From: CAYOHR01 sp964512145
GTDB taxonomy: Bacteria; Bacteroidota; Bacteroidia; Flavobacteriales_G; JALEGO01
Assembly (NCBI GenBank): GCA_964512145.1
Contig: CAZEIM010000017.1
Span: 1-58,649, forward strand
Length of the DNA stretch: 58,649 nucleotides
Direction of reading: 5' to 3'
The notes beneath the pieces are model-generated. The model was not told the DNA's origin, did not search any database, and saw only the letters and a list, made by a program, of their open reading frames with translations. Position 1 is the first letter of the stretch; every line of letters begins with the position of its first letter. This document shows, piece by piece, positions 15,559 to 24,439 of this stretch. A program made the translations under genes and the position numbers.

Positions 15559-17274
15559 ATGTTTGGTATTAATCTCAAAATCATTCAAGATTTTTTCGCC
15601 TTGTTAAAGGCCGATCGAAAAGAGATTTATCAAATATACTTTTTTGCCGTTTTTTCTGGTTTTATAAACCTATCCTTACCCTTAGGTATACAAGCAATTA
15701 TTAATTTTTTGCAATTTGGACAAATTTCGGTTTCATGGATTGTATTGTTGGTGTTTGTATTGGCCGGTATTGCATTTAGCGGAGTTTTATTAATATTTCA
15801 AATTTCACTAATCGAAAATATTCAGCGAAAAATATTCGCTCGTGCTTCATTCGATTTTACCTACCGAATTACTCGTTTAAAACAAGATAAATTGAATGAC
15901 ATTTACGCCCCTGAGTTGATGAATCGGTTTTTTGATGTATTAAATCTGCAAAAAGGATTGCCTAAAATTTTACTCGACCTTACCGCATCGGTTTTACAAA
16001 TTGCGTTTGGTTTATTGTTGTTGGCGTTTTACCACCCGTTTTTTATATTTTTTGCTGTATTGCAGGTTATTATTTTAGTGGGGCTTATTGCATTTACATT
16101 TAACCCGGGTTTAAATAGTAGTATTCAAGAGTCGAAATACAAGTATAAAGTAGCCTATTGGTTAGAAGAGTTAGCTCGATCTGTAAAAACCTTTAAACTA
16201 GCTGGTATTACAAGCTTGCCTGAAGAAAAAACCGATATATTAGTTTCTAAGTATTTAGATTATAGAGCCAAGCATTTTTCTGTTTTAAAAATCATATACT
16301 ACTCTCTTATAGGTTTTAAACTTGTAGTAGCATTGGGATTATTGTTGTTAGGAGGTTTATTGGTTATACAACAGCAAATGAACATTGGCCAGTTTGTGGC
16401 TGCAGAAATTATAATTTTATTAATCATCGGTTCGGTTGAAAAACTTTTATCCAGTTCGGAAGTAATATTTCAAGTATTAACATCTACAGATAAAATTACA
16501 CACATTACCGATTTACCTCTTGAAAGCAACGCAGGGCATAATTTTGAAGATATTTGTTCGGGAAAAGGAATGGAGGTAGAGCTTAATAACCTAGGTTTTC
16601 AAAATAAAGAAGGAGAAAATTTGCTCAAAAATATTTCATTAAAAATACCCAGTGGTTCGCGCATTTGTGTTTGTGGCTACGAAGGTTCGGGAAAATCTCT
16701 GCTTATTAAACTTTTAGCCGGATTGTTTGATTCGTACGAAGGAAGTATTACCTATAACCATGTGCCTTTATCTAATATTGATAAACAATCATTAAGGGCT
16801 AAAATTGGAGATGTTTTACCTCAAGAAGATATATTTGAGGGTACTATTTATGAAAATATTACGTTAGGAAGGCCCGGCTTAACAATAACTGAAGTTCGAT
16901 GGGCTACTGAAAAGGCGGGTGTATCACACATTATTGAGCATTTTCATAAAGGCTACGATACCCATATGGAGGCCGGTGGTGGAACCCTGGCAGAAAGTAC
17001 TAAAAGAAAAATATTATTGGCTCGAAGTATCGTGGATAAACCTAAGTTGCTGTTGTTAGAGGTGCAACATTTAAATTACAACGAAAAACAAATTATTACC
17101 GATTTAATTTTAGATAAATCTTTCGAATGTACCATGGTAATTGTAAGCAATGCCCGAAAAATTGCCAGAGAATGCGACAAAGTAATTATTTTAAAAGAAG
17201 GTGAATTGGTTCACAAGGGTACTTTTGTAGATATACTGGACGATAAAACGTATTTCGATGTATTTGATAAATAA
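15559..17274 (+). CDS. ABC exporter permease-ATPase with degenerate ATP-binding site
   Basis: 571 residues. About 1-310 is an exporter-type membrane domain; no peptidase domain precedes it. About 330-570 is an ABC ATPase domain. The Walker A (GYEGSGKSLL) and Q-loop (LPQEDIFEGT) are intact. The signature is GGTLAESTKRKILLARS instead of LSGGQ. Walker B reads KLLLLEVQHL, so the Asp is Glu and the catalytic Glu is Val. The switch His is Asn (VIVSNARK). ATP may bind, but canonical hydrolysis looks impaired. The HlyD gene overlaps its end by 17 bases and a TolC gene follows, so the trio resembles a type I secretion machine. The substrate is unknown. Confidence 0.82.
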   Translation: MFGINLKIIQDFFALLKADRKEIYQIYFFAVFSGFINLSLPLGIQAIINFLQFGQISVSWIVLLVFVLAGIAFSGVLLIFQISLIENIQRKIFARASFDFTYRITRLKQDKLNDIYAPELMNRFFDVLNLQKGLPKILLDLTASVLQIAFGLLLLAFYHPFFIFFAVLQVIILVGLIAFTFNPGLNSSIQESKYKYKVAYWLEELARSVKTFKLAGITSLPEEKTDILVSKYLDYRAKHFSVLKIIYYSLIGFKLVVALGLLLLGGLLVIQQQMNIGQFVAAEIIILLIIGSVEKLLSSSEVIFQVLTSTDKITHITDLPLESNAGHNFEDICSGKGMEVELNNLGFQNKEGENLLKNISLKIPSGSRICVCGYEGSGKSLLIKLLAGLFDSYEGSITYNHVPLSNIDKQSLRAKIGDVLPQEDIFEGTIYENITLGRPGLTITEVRWATEKAGVSHIIEHFHKGYDTHMEAGGGTLAESTKRKILLARSIVDKPKLLLLEVQHLNYNEKQIITDLILDKSFECTMVIVSNARKIARECDKVIILKEGELVHKGTFVDILDDKTYFDVFDK

Positions 17275-18616
17275 AGAAGGAAGAGTACGAGACCTAAAGG
17301 GATATAAGTCGTGGAGAAAACTTAAAACCCGTACAACCTATATTAAATTCATCAATGTATTATGGTTTTTAATTATTTTGTTTTTTATCGTGCTGTTTTT
17401 ACCGTGGACACAAAATATTAGAGCCAGGGGTTCGGTTACAGCCTTAAACCCAGGGCAACGACCACAAAATATACATTCGGCCATTGCCGGACGAATTGAA
17501 AAATGGTATATTAATGAAGGTCAAAACGTTGCTAAAGGGGATACCATCGTATTTATTTCAGAAATAAAAGATGCCTATTTTGATCCGGAACTAATTAAAA
17601 GAACCGAAAATTTACTTAAAAACAAACAATTATCAGTAGTTTCTTATCAAGATAAAGTTCAGGCACTAGACAATCAAATACAAGCACTAGAGCGCCTGTT
17701 ATCATTAAAGCTTAATCAAGCAAAAAATAAACTCGAACAGGCAAAACTTAAAATAAGTACCGACAGTATGGATTTAATAGCTGCCAAAAGAGCCTACGAA
17801 ATAGCCGAAGAGCAGTTAATACGTATGGAAAAACTGTATCAGGACGGGATAAAGTCTTTAACCGATTTAGAAACTCGAAAAATTAAAGTTCAGGATACCA
17901 AAGCTAAAATGATTTATGAAGAAAATAATTTTCAGAGTACCGTAAACGATTATTTAAACGCTCAAATTGAAATAACCAGTATACAAAACGACTACAGAGA
18001 TAAGTTATCTAAAGCCCAATCGGATCGGTTTTCGGCTTTAAGCGCTTTGTATGAAACCGAAAACGAAGTAACCAAATTACAAAATACATTAACGAATTAT
18101 ACCGTACGCAGGGGCTTATATTTTATTACCGCCCCTCAAGACGGATTTATTAGTAGAGCCATTACATTAGGGGTAGGACAAACTCTAAAAGAAGGGGAAA
18201 TAATAGCTACTATTGTGCCTAATAATTTTCAAGTAGCCGCAGAAATTTACATTGAACCCTTGGATTTACCTCTTGTACAACCCGGCCAACACGCACGCTT
18301 AATCTTTGATGGTTGGCCAAACATTGTTTTTTCGGGTTGGCCCAATGTTTCTCAAGGTACGTATGGAGCTACCGTTTTTGCAGTGGATAATAATATAAGT
18401 CCCAATGGCAAATTTAGGGTGTTATTGGTTCCTGATACAACCGATGTAGATTGGCCTAATGCTGTAAGAATGGGCTCGGGGGTTGTGGGAATGGCATTAC
18501 TAAAAAATGTACCGGTATGGTACGAAATTTGGCGACAATTTAACGGGTTTCCGCCAGATTATTACATAGAATCTGCCGGAGGAGAAAAAGAAAAAGAGGA
18601 GAAAAAAGAAAAATGA
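17258..18616 (+). CDS. HlyD-family periplasmic adaptor
   Basis: 452 residues. One N-terminal membrane helix (about 33-50, FINVLWFLIILFFIVLFLPW) is followed by half of a lipoyl-like domain (IHSAIAGRIEKWYINEGQNVAKGD). A coiled-coil hairpin spans about 110-270 (rich in Gln, Lys, Glu and Leu). The second lipoyl half (APQDGFISRAITLGVGQTLKEGE) and a beta-barrel domain complete the protein. The C-terminal tail is Glu/Lys-rich. Adaptors of this type bridge an inner-membrane pump to a TolC channel. The flanking ABC and TolC genes overlap this one by 17 and 4 bases, so the three are almost certainly coexpressed. Confidence 0.9.
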   Translation: MYLINKEGRVRDLKGYKSWRKLKTRTTYIKFINVLWFLIILFFIVLFLPWTQNIRARGSVTALNPGQRPQNIHSAIAGRIEKWYINEGQNVAKGDTIVFISEIKDAYFDPELIKRTENLLKNKQLSVVSYQDKVQALDNQIQALERLLSLKLNQAKNKLEQAKLKISTDSMDLIAAKRAYEIAEEQLIRMEKLYQDGIKSLTDLETRKIKVQDTKAKMIYEENNFQSTVNDYLNAQIEITSIQNDYRDKLSKAQSDRFSALSALYETENEVTKLQNTLTNYTVRRGLYFITAPQDGFISRAITLGVGQTLKEGEIIATIVPNNFQVAAEIYIEPLDLPLVQPGQHARLIFDGWPNIVFSGWPNVSQGTYGATVFAVDNNISPNGKFRVLLVPDTTDVDWPNAVRMGSGVVGMALLKNVPVWYEIWRQFNGFPPDYYIESAGGEKEKEEKKEK

Positions 18617-20019
18617 CACAGTGGCGCTTAATAGCGATTTTTTTATATTGCCTTGTGTTTGCTAACCATACACAAAGTCAACAAAAAAATATATTATCCG
18701 TACAAGAGTATTTACAATTAGTTGCTAAAAATCATCCGGTAGCAAAACAAGCTGATTTATTAACCCTTAAAGCCAGAGCCAACTTAACCAAAGTAAGAGG
18801 AGCTTTTGATCCCGAGCTTTTTTTATATTACGATGGAAAAGAATTCGACAGTAAAGATTATTATCAATATTTACAAGGGGGAGTATCTTGGAACACCGCT
18901 TCTCCCATAAAATTTAAAGGCTCATTTCAGCAAACTGAAGGTTTTTATATTAACCCTCAAGAATATACACCAAAAGATGGTTTATATACTGCCGGAGCAA
19001 GTGTATCCTTGGGTAAAGGCTTACTAATGGACGAACAACGCTTGGCTTTAAGGCAAGCAAAAGTGTTTAAACAAGCGGCAGAAACAGAGCAATTGATTAT
19101 GATTAATCAGCTGTATCTTAAAGCTATGTATGCTTATTTAAATTGGTTTCAAATGTATAATGTATTAGAAATTCAATCCGAAGCATTTGAGTTAGCCGAA
19201 CAACGGTTAAATTTAATACGAACAAGCTATTTATTTGGCGACAAACCGGCTATGGATACCGTTGAAACTTTTACTTTGTATCAAAGCCGAACGCAATCTC
19301 TTAAACAAGCAGAAACCGACTTTTTAAATGCCACATTAGAGCTTAGCAACCATCTTTGGGACGAAAAACAAGTGCCTATTAACAACTTAAATATATATAG
19401 CGCCCCTACATCGGCTGAGTTTATTAAAACCACTAAAACAGAGTGCGACAGCTTATTTATGAAGTACTCTATGGAATATCTGGTTCAGCCTGAGCTTTTA
19501 TTGTATAATTATAAAAACAAAAACCTGTTGCTTGAAAAAAGGTGGAAATTAGAAAAACTAAAGCCTAAAATTGATGTACAATACAATTTTTTATCCACTC
19601 AATGGAATGAATACGACTGGGAGGGATTTGGAAGAAATAATTATAAATTTGGGGTACGAGCCTCATTGCCTTTGTTTTTAAGGGAAGGAAGAGGAGATCT
19701 TAAGTTAACACAACTTAAACTACAGGAGCTTAAATGGGAAGTGCAATTAAAACAACAAAGTATTAAAAATAAAATAACCCAATACTACAATGAATATCTA
19801 AACTTACTAAACCAATTGGAAGTTCAACGAAGTGTTATTGACAATAATGCACGACTTTTAGAAGCCGAAAAAATTAATTACAACAATGGGGAAGGTTCTA
19901 TATTTTTAATAAATACCCGTGAAAACAATTATTTAAAAGCAAAAGAAAAATATATTGAACTGTTAGCAAAATACGAAAAAACTATTTGGAGTTTTAAAAG
20001 TTATATGGGACTCATTTAA
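18613..20019 (+). CDS. TolC-family outer-membrane efflux channel
   Basis: 468 residues with a signal peptide (LIAIFLYCLVFANHTQSQ). Long amphipathic helices with the OEP-family pattern are seen, for example VQEYLQLVAKNHPVAKQADLL at the start of the mature protein and an equivalent second half with INYNNGEGSIFLINTRENNYLKAKEKYIELLAKYEK near the end. It forms the trimeric outer-membrane channel and periplasmic tunnel of the exporter encoded by the two genes before it, with which it overlaps (ATGA). Confidence 0.9.
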   Translation: MTQWRLIAIFLYCLVFANHTQSQQKNILSVQEYLQLVAKNHPVAKQADLLTLKARANLTKVRGAFDPELFLYYDGKEFDSKDYYQYLQGGVSWNTASPIKFKGSFQQTEGFYINPQEYTPKDGLYTAGASVSLGKGLLMDEQRLALRQAKVFKQAAETEQLIMINQLYLKAMYAYLNWFQMYNVLEIQSEAFELAEQRLNLIRTSYLFGDKPAMDTVETFTLYQSRTQSLKQAETDFLNATLELSNHLWDEKQVPINNLNIYSAPTSAEFIKTTKTECDSLFMKYSMEYLVQPELLLYNYKNKNLLLEKRWKLEKLKPKIDVQYNFLSTQWNEYDWEGFGRNNYKFGVRASLPLFLREGRGDLKLTQLKLQELKWEVQLKQQSIKNKITQYYNEYLNLLNQLEVQRSVIDNNARLLEAEKINYNNGEGSIFLINTRENNYLKAKEKYIELLAKYEKTIWSFKSYMGLI

Positions 20020-20078
20020 CCTATGTAATACATAAAATAAACCAGAAGAAAATCTATTTTATAGTTATTTAGTAGTAG

Positions 20079-20678
20079 TTATTTTTTCATAATTAACGGA
20101 AAAGAAGCTCTAACTCCAAGATAGTTATTTAAAGGTCTCTTACTTGAATTTAGTAAACCACTTATTGTTCTATAGTATTCAAAATTTAGATAGACAAAAG
20201 GCTGTTCTTTTCCGTATAACTCAAATCCAATAATCAGTTTTGGTAAAATCAATATCTTCTTAAAATCAAACATATTCCCAACTGAATTATAAAAAACATT
20301 GATGCCTAAGTTTGACCTGCAGGAAATCCCCCCTTCAAAATAGACTCTTGTTAATAATTTTTGTATAGCATATATTCTAAAATCTACATCTATATCGAGA
20401 TTATTAAACACAATTTTTTCTTGATTTGGAGTAATGTGAAGGTGGTTTCTAGAATATTGAATGTATATAGGAAAACTGAAATAATCACTGTTTACAAAAT
20501 TATAGTAAACACCGAGACTTAAATCATAATTAAGCAAATCTGCTATAAATTCATTTTTATTTTTTACCAGTGCTTTACTTCCTGCACAAAGGCCAAAATC
20601 ACCATACTTATTTAGCAACTGAGCATTCACAGAATATGTGAACATCACAAATGTCATTACGATAAGTAGATGCCGCAT
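20079..20678 (-). CDS. secreted protein of unknown function, barrel-like
   Basis: 199 residues, not recognised as a named family. A signal peptide is clear (MRHLLIVMTFVMFTYSVNAQ). The mature part alternates hydrophobic and polar residues with many aromatic residues (YYNFVNSDYFSFPIYIQYSRNH, FVYLNFEYYRTISG) and ends with VRASFPLIMKK, which looks like a small outer-membrane beta barrel. It follows the SDR gene on the same strand with a 25-base gap, so it may belong to that transcription unit. Confidence 0.6.
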   Translation of the reverse strand: MRHLLIVMTFVMFTYSVNAQLLNKYGDFGLCAGSKALVKNKNEFIADLLNYDLSLGVYYNFVNSDYFSFPIYIQYSRNHLHITPNQEKIVFNNLDIDVDFRIYAIQKLLTRVYFEGGISCRSNLGINVFYNSVGNMFDFKKILILPKLIIGFELYGKEQPFVYLNFEYYRTISGLLNSSKRPLNNYLGVRASFPLIMKK

Positions 20679-20703
20679 TTTTAAATTACTGCTAAAACTT
20701 AAA

Positions 20704-21408
20704 TTAACCCTGCCAAAAATCGTAAAATAATTCGGGATATTTTCCGGGATTAATTATTATTTTATATAGCTCAGAAGCCGATTTTTCGGGTGTTTTGTTT
20801 ACCCCCTTCGAATAATATTCTTCAAATTTTAGTCGCATACTAAAGTTTGAAAAATCGGCTTTGCGAATTTGTGCCTGCATATTGGTTTCAACAATTCCCG
20901 GAGAAACTGAAAAAACTCTAACTTTAGATGATTTTTTAAGCTTTTGCTCACGCGCAATTACACTGGTAAACATATCTAAACCTGCTTTGGTTGAACAATA
21001 TTCCCCCCAACCATCATACGCATTTTTTCCTGCTCCCGAACTTATATTTATTATAATAACTTCTAAGTTAGCATACTTTTTTATAAAACTATTCATTAAA
21101 ATTGAAGGGGTAATGAGGTTTAAACAATACGCTTCGTAAATTGATTGATTGGATAGTTCTCCTACATATTTTATTTCACCTAAGGTTCCGGCATTATTTA
21201 CCAATACTACTTTTTTTTCGGATGTATCGGGAAATTCAAACTTTTCAACTGCCCTAATATTACTTAAATCTATGGCGTAATGCGTATATTTTTTATGAAT
21301 AATAGATTGTGTTCTGGAAAGTCCAGAAACTAAATTTCCCTTATCTAATGAGTGTTCTGCCAAGGCCTTTCCTATTCCGCTACTGGTTCCTGTAATAAAA
21401 ATATGCAT
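20704..21408 (-). CDS. short-chain dehydrogenase/reductase
   Basis: 234 residues. The NAD(P)-binding motif is FITGTSSGIGKALAEH at the N-terminus, the NNAG structural motif is VNNAGTLGE, the catalytic Ser is in NISSGAG and the catalytic Tyr-x3-Lys is YCSTK. The short C-terminus is usual for classical SDRs. The substrate cannot be predicted. It starts 32 bases after the Gfo/Idh/MocA oxidoreductase gene, and the two could act on the same sugar or keto compound. Confidence 0.85.
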   Translation of the reverse strand: MHIFITGTSSGIGKALAEHSLDKGNLVSGLSRTQSIIHKKYTHYAIDLSNIRAVEKFEFPDTSEKKVVLVNNAGTLGEIKYVGELSNQSIYEAYCLNLITPSILMNSFIKKYANLEVIIINISSGAGKNAYDGWGEYCSTKAGLDMFTSVIAREQKLKKSSKVRVFSVSPGIVETNMQAQIRKADFSNFSMRLKFEEYYSKGVNKTPEKSASELYKIIINPGKYPELFYDFWQG

Positions 21409-21440
21409 AGATGTTGATTTTTAAATAAAATTAATCATTT

Positions 21441-22454
21441 TTATAATCCCGATTGATAAATTTTTTCTATGGCACGTATGGTTTTTAGCCCTTCTTCACC
21501 ATCAATAATATTTGCTGACTCATTATTTAAACTCGAAATAATATTTTTATATACTAAATCGTGATTTGAGCTTGATCCTTGATAAGCGCTATATATATTA
21601 GGCTTATCAATAAATCGTAAATTAGCCGGTAATGGAAATGATTTTACATCCCAATATTCTATTTCATTTAAATATTGTCCGCCAATTTTTATAGTTCCCT
21701 TTTCTCCAATAATAGTAATACTTCCCTCGTAATTTTTATTGTAAACGTTTGTAGTCCAGCTAATAGAACCCAGTGCACCGTTTTTAAATTTTACTACACT
21801 CGTGCCACAGTCGTCTGTTTCAATAGCATGCATTTTAGTTTCTGCTATTGTTTTAGCCGTTATTATGTCCCCAAACCACCATACCAGTAAATCAATAAAA
21901 TGACTTCCTTGCGTATATAAGGCCCCTTTTTCGGTTGCTTTTTTTCCTCTCCAGTTCGAATCGGTATAATAACCCTCATATCTATTCCAAAGCACACTAC
22001 ACGTTATTAAATGTATTTTGCCAAGCATGTTTTTTTGTATCGCCTCGTGAGTAACACTTACCGGAATATTATACCTGTTTTGTTTTACAACAAATAAATT
22101 GCGATTATTTAACTCAGCCGCTTTAATCATTTCTTCACCTTCTTTAATAGATAAACACATAGGTTTTTCAACAATTACGTGTAACCCTTTGTCCAATGCC
22201 TGTATGGTCATGCCTGCATGTAAATGATGCGGAGTACAAATGCTTAAAACATCTGCATCCACGTGTTGAATAAACGTCTTAAAATCTGTTTGGGCAAATA
22301 AGTAGCCTTTTTCTTGTGTTGATTTTAGCTGTTCTTTATCGTTATCGCAAATTCCGGTTAAAAGAGCTTTTTCCTCGTTTTGTATAACTTTTTCATGGCG
22401 TTTTCCAATATTGCCATATCCAACAATTGCAAATTTTATTTTTTTATCTGACAT
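21441..22454 (-). CDS. Gfo/Idh/MocA family oxidoreductase
   Basis: 337 residues. The N-terminal Rossmann domain starts KFAIVGYGNIGKRHEKV and contains the family motif EKPMCLS (Lys is the usual catalytic residue). The C-terminal alpha/beta dimerisation domain covers about 125-337, with GSHFIDLLVWWFGDI as the usual His-containing helix. Such enzymes interconvert hydroxyl and keto groups on sugars, inositols or UDP-sugars. It is the first gene of a short minus-strand group with an SDR. Confidence 0.88.
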   Translation of the reverse strand: MSDKKIKFAIVGYGNIGKRHEKVIQNEEKALLTGICDNDKEQLKSTQEKGYLFAQTDFKTFIQHVDADVLSICTPHHLHAGMTIQALDKGLHVIVEKPMCLSIKEGEEMIKAAELNNRNLFVVKQNRYNIPVSVTHEAIQKNMLGKIHLITCSVLWNRYEGYYTDSNWRGKKATEKGALYTQGSHFIDLLVWWFGDIITAKTIAETKMHAIETDDCGTSVVKFKNGALGSISWTTNVYNKNYEGSITIIGEKGTIKIGGQYLNEIEYWDVKSFPLPANLRFIDKPNIYSAYQGSSSNHDLVYKNIISSLNNESANIIDGEEGLKTIRAIEKIYQSGL

Positions 22455-22514
22455 GGTAATAATCAGTATAAGTTTAATTCATGTAGCCTTAAAACTAAAT
22501 TAAACATATATTTA

Positions 22515-23450
22515 CTATAAATAGGTGTGTGCTTTAATAAAACTCAACATTTTTTTTCGAATATCTTTTTCTTGCTTATTACTCATTCCTTTAAAATTAT
22601 GACCTACATTATGAATCTTTTCATACTCAACATATACTGAGTTTTTAATAAGCTCCGTGTACAAATTATCTGATTGTGAAACAGGCACCGTATTATCTTT
22701 ATCTCCATGAAAAATTATCGTGGGAGGGGTAGAAGATGAAATATATTGAATAGGGCTATACATCTGACATAAATTCTTACATTGCGTGTAATCCGATTGA
22801 ATATCTAAATTAAACATATTGCGAATTCTGTCTTTAGCTAAATTATACTCTGCAGGATCTGATAGTTGGATGTTTTCAAGCTCTTGTCTGCTGGATAACA
22901 AAAATAGTGACACTAAATCTGAGGGGCCAAAAAAATTAACGATATAATTAATGTTAGGAAATACCGTAGTGCTTGGAGATCCTTGTGTTAAAGTATCAGG
23001 CAATATACAAGCCAGCAAGGCTAAATGTGCCCCGGCCGAACCACCCCAAACGCCAATGTTTTGGTCATCAAAATTATATTTAGACGCATAATTCTTAACC
23101 CAAATAATAGCATCTTTGCAGTCTTCTACATTAGAGGGAAAAATAGAAACTCCGTTTAACAAACGATAATTTACACTTACGATAGCATATCCCTGATCCC
23201 TTAAATCATCTAATAATTCAATATATTTTCCGGTATTTACAACATCTTTGTCGCCATCAACCCATCCTCCACCATGAAAAAAAATAATAACCGGATTTTT
23301 TAATCCTATTTCCTCTGTTGGCTGATATATATCTAACGATAAATTTTGTTTATAAGATACATTTAGTATCGTTTCTCCTTTATTTATAGGTTTTTTAGTG
23401 CATGCTGCTAAAAAAAATAAGGATAAAATTATAGTTGATAAAAATTTCAT
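22515..23450 (-). CDS. alpha/beta-hydrolase (esterase/lipase) lipoprotein
   Basis: 311 residues. The lipoprotein signal ends in LFFLAACTKK (Cys at about 17). The oxyanion-hole motif HGGGW is in IIFFHGGGWVDGD, the nucleophile elbow is G-G-S-A-G in GVWGGSAGAHLAL, the acid is in FHGDKDNTVP and the base His is in NVGHNFKG. This is the hormone-sensitive-lipase-like or acetylxylan-esterase-like branch. It is probably anchored in the envelope and removes acyl groups. An upstream TACTTTTG box lies on the minus strand at 23474-23481. Confidence 0.88.
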   Translation of the reverse strand: MKFLSTIILSLFFLAACTKKPINKGETILNVSYKQNLSLDIYQPTEEIGLKNPVIIFFHGGGWVDGDKDVVNTGKYIELLDDLRDQGYAIVSVNYRLLNGVSIFPSNVEDCKDAIIWVKNYASKYNFDDQNIGVWGGSAGAHLALLACILPDTLTQGSPSTTVFPNINYIVNFFGPSDLVSLFLLSSRQELENIQLSDPAEYNLAKDRIRNMFNLDIQSDYTQCKNLCQMYSPIQYISSSTPPTIIFHGDKDNTVPVSQSDNLYTELIKNSVYVEYEKIHNVGHNFKGMSNKQEKDIRKKMLSFIKAHTYL

Positions 23451-23473
23451 ACACGAATTAAATAACTTTATTA

Positions 23474-23481
23474 CAAAAGTA
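23474..23481 (-). promoter_or_regulatory. Bacteroidota -7 promoter box (TACTTTTG)
   Basis: The minus strand reads TACTTTTG, an exact TAnnTTTG match, 23 bases upstream of the esterase ATG. Confidence 0.45.
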
Positions 23482-23565
23482 TCTTGTTTTACATGTATTT
23501 AGAATTATGGGATATATATTTTTTTTTGTTGATATTTTTATTAATGTTGTAAAAAATTAAATATT

Positions 23566-23874
23566 ATGAAAAAATTATTATTAGTATTAGGTGTATCTGC
23601 ATTGTTTTCAAGCTGTGCTATGGTAAGTAGCCCGGTTGCTGCAGTTTTGTACACAGATGTAAAATTTGGACAAACTGTTACCGATAATTCATTGGGTAAA
23701 AAAGTAGGCACAGGTGAGGCATCTTCAGTATTAGGGATAATTGCAACCGGTGATGCAAGCATTGAGTCTGCTGCTAAAAAAGCCGGAATTTCAAAAATTT
23801 CTCATGTTGATGTGCATGTAAAAAATATATTAGGCTTATATGCTACCTATACTGTATATGTATATGGTGAATAA
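23566..23874 (+). CDS. TRL-like family lipoprotein
   Basis: 102 residues. The lipoprotein signal MKKLLLVLGVSALFSSCAM has its Cys at 17. The mature protein matches the small TRL-like family: VAAVLYTDVKFG, LGKKVGTGEASSVLGIIATGDASIESAAKKAGI and HVDVHVKNILGLYATYTVYVYGE. These proteins occur in many bacteria, were first noted near a tRNA locus, and have no known function. A strong intrinsic terminator begins 18 bases after the stop, and the next reading frame on the same strand overlaps the stop. Confidence 0.85.
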   Translation: MKKLLLVLGVSALFSSCAMVSSPVAAVLYTDVKFGQTVTDNSLGKKVGTGEASSVLGIIATGDASIESAAKKAGISKISHVDVHVKNILGLYATYTVYVYGE

Positions 23875-24430
23875 AAAATTTTATTTTTTATCAAAAAAAG
23901 CGGGAATTCCCCGCTTTTTTTATTTACAGTTATTATTAATTCTAAATATATCTGGTTTTGCACAAAAATCATCGAAATATTTAGTACACAAAAAGCAAAA
24001 CGATGCTGTTTTATATTTTATGAAACCGGTAGATTTTAACTCTAAGAATAGCCATTTAACGGTAGATTTTACATTATACTACCATACAGACAGTTTAAAT
24101 AATGTGACCGTAAACTACTCCTTATTTTCAAAAAAGTCTTTACAAAACACACAAAATATGTGTTTTTTTAAAAAAACATCTACAGATAGTATTTGTGTGC
24201 AAAAGACCATGCTATTATTTGTGGAAAAACATAAAAAAAAATGGGAGTATAGATATACGTCTTACATTCCATTACATGATTTTTTATTGGTATTAAATAG
24301 TGCTTCTGATATGACAATTGTATTGGAAAATAATAACCAAAAAACGGAATATACCCCTTCTTCTTCATTTATTAAGGGTTCTTCTGTTATTTCAGAAATT
24401 ATATCTGTTGAAACACAATTGATGAAATAA
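23864..24430 (+). CDS. secreted protein of unknown function, 5' end crosses a terminator
   Basis: 188 residues from the ATG at 23864, which overlaps the stop of the TRL-like gene. An in-frame ATG at 23840 is also possible. The N-terminus has Lys residues and then RFFYLQLLLILNISGFAQ, a good signal peptide. The mature part is not recognised (LVHKKQNDAVLYFMKPVDFNSKNSHLTVDFTLYYHTDS and onward). The 23893-23921 terminator hairpin lies between the start and the signal-peptide core. Expression therefore needs readthrough or a later start, and no ATG is available just downstream. It is convergent with mutS, ten bases apart. Confidence 0.55.
   Translation: MVNKKFYFLSKKAGIPRFFYLQLLLILNISGFAQKSSKYLVHKKQNDAVLYFMKPVDFNSKNSHLTVDFTLYYHTDSLNNVTVNYSLFSKKSLQNTQNMCFFKKTSTDSICVQKTMLLFVEKHKKKWEYRYTSYIPLHDFLLVLNSASDMTIVLENNNQKTEYTPSSSFIKGSSVISEIISVETQLMK
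23893..23921 (+). terminator. intrinsic terminator after the TRL-like gene
   Basis: A GCGGG / CCCGC stem (23900-23904 with 23910-23914), loop AATTC, is flanked by seven A on the left and seven T on the right, so the stem extends by A-T pairs and could work on both strands. It lies inside the 5' end of the following reading frame. Confidence 0.85.
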
Positions 24431-24439
24431 TTAAGGATA

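Noticed and set aside
21940..21970. GTTCGAATC string resembling a tRNA T-arm
   Set aside because: It lies inside the Gfo/Idh/MocA gene with no acceptor or anticodon stems around it.
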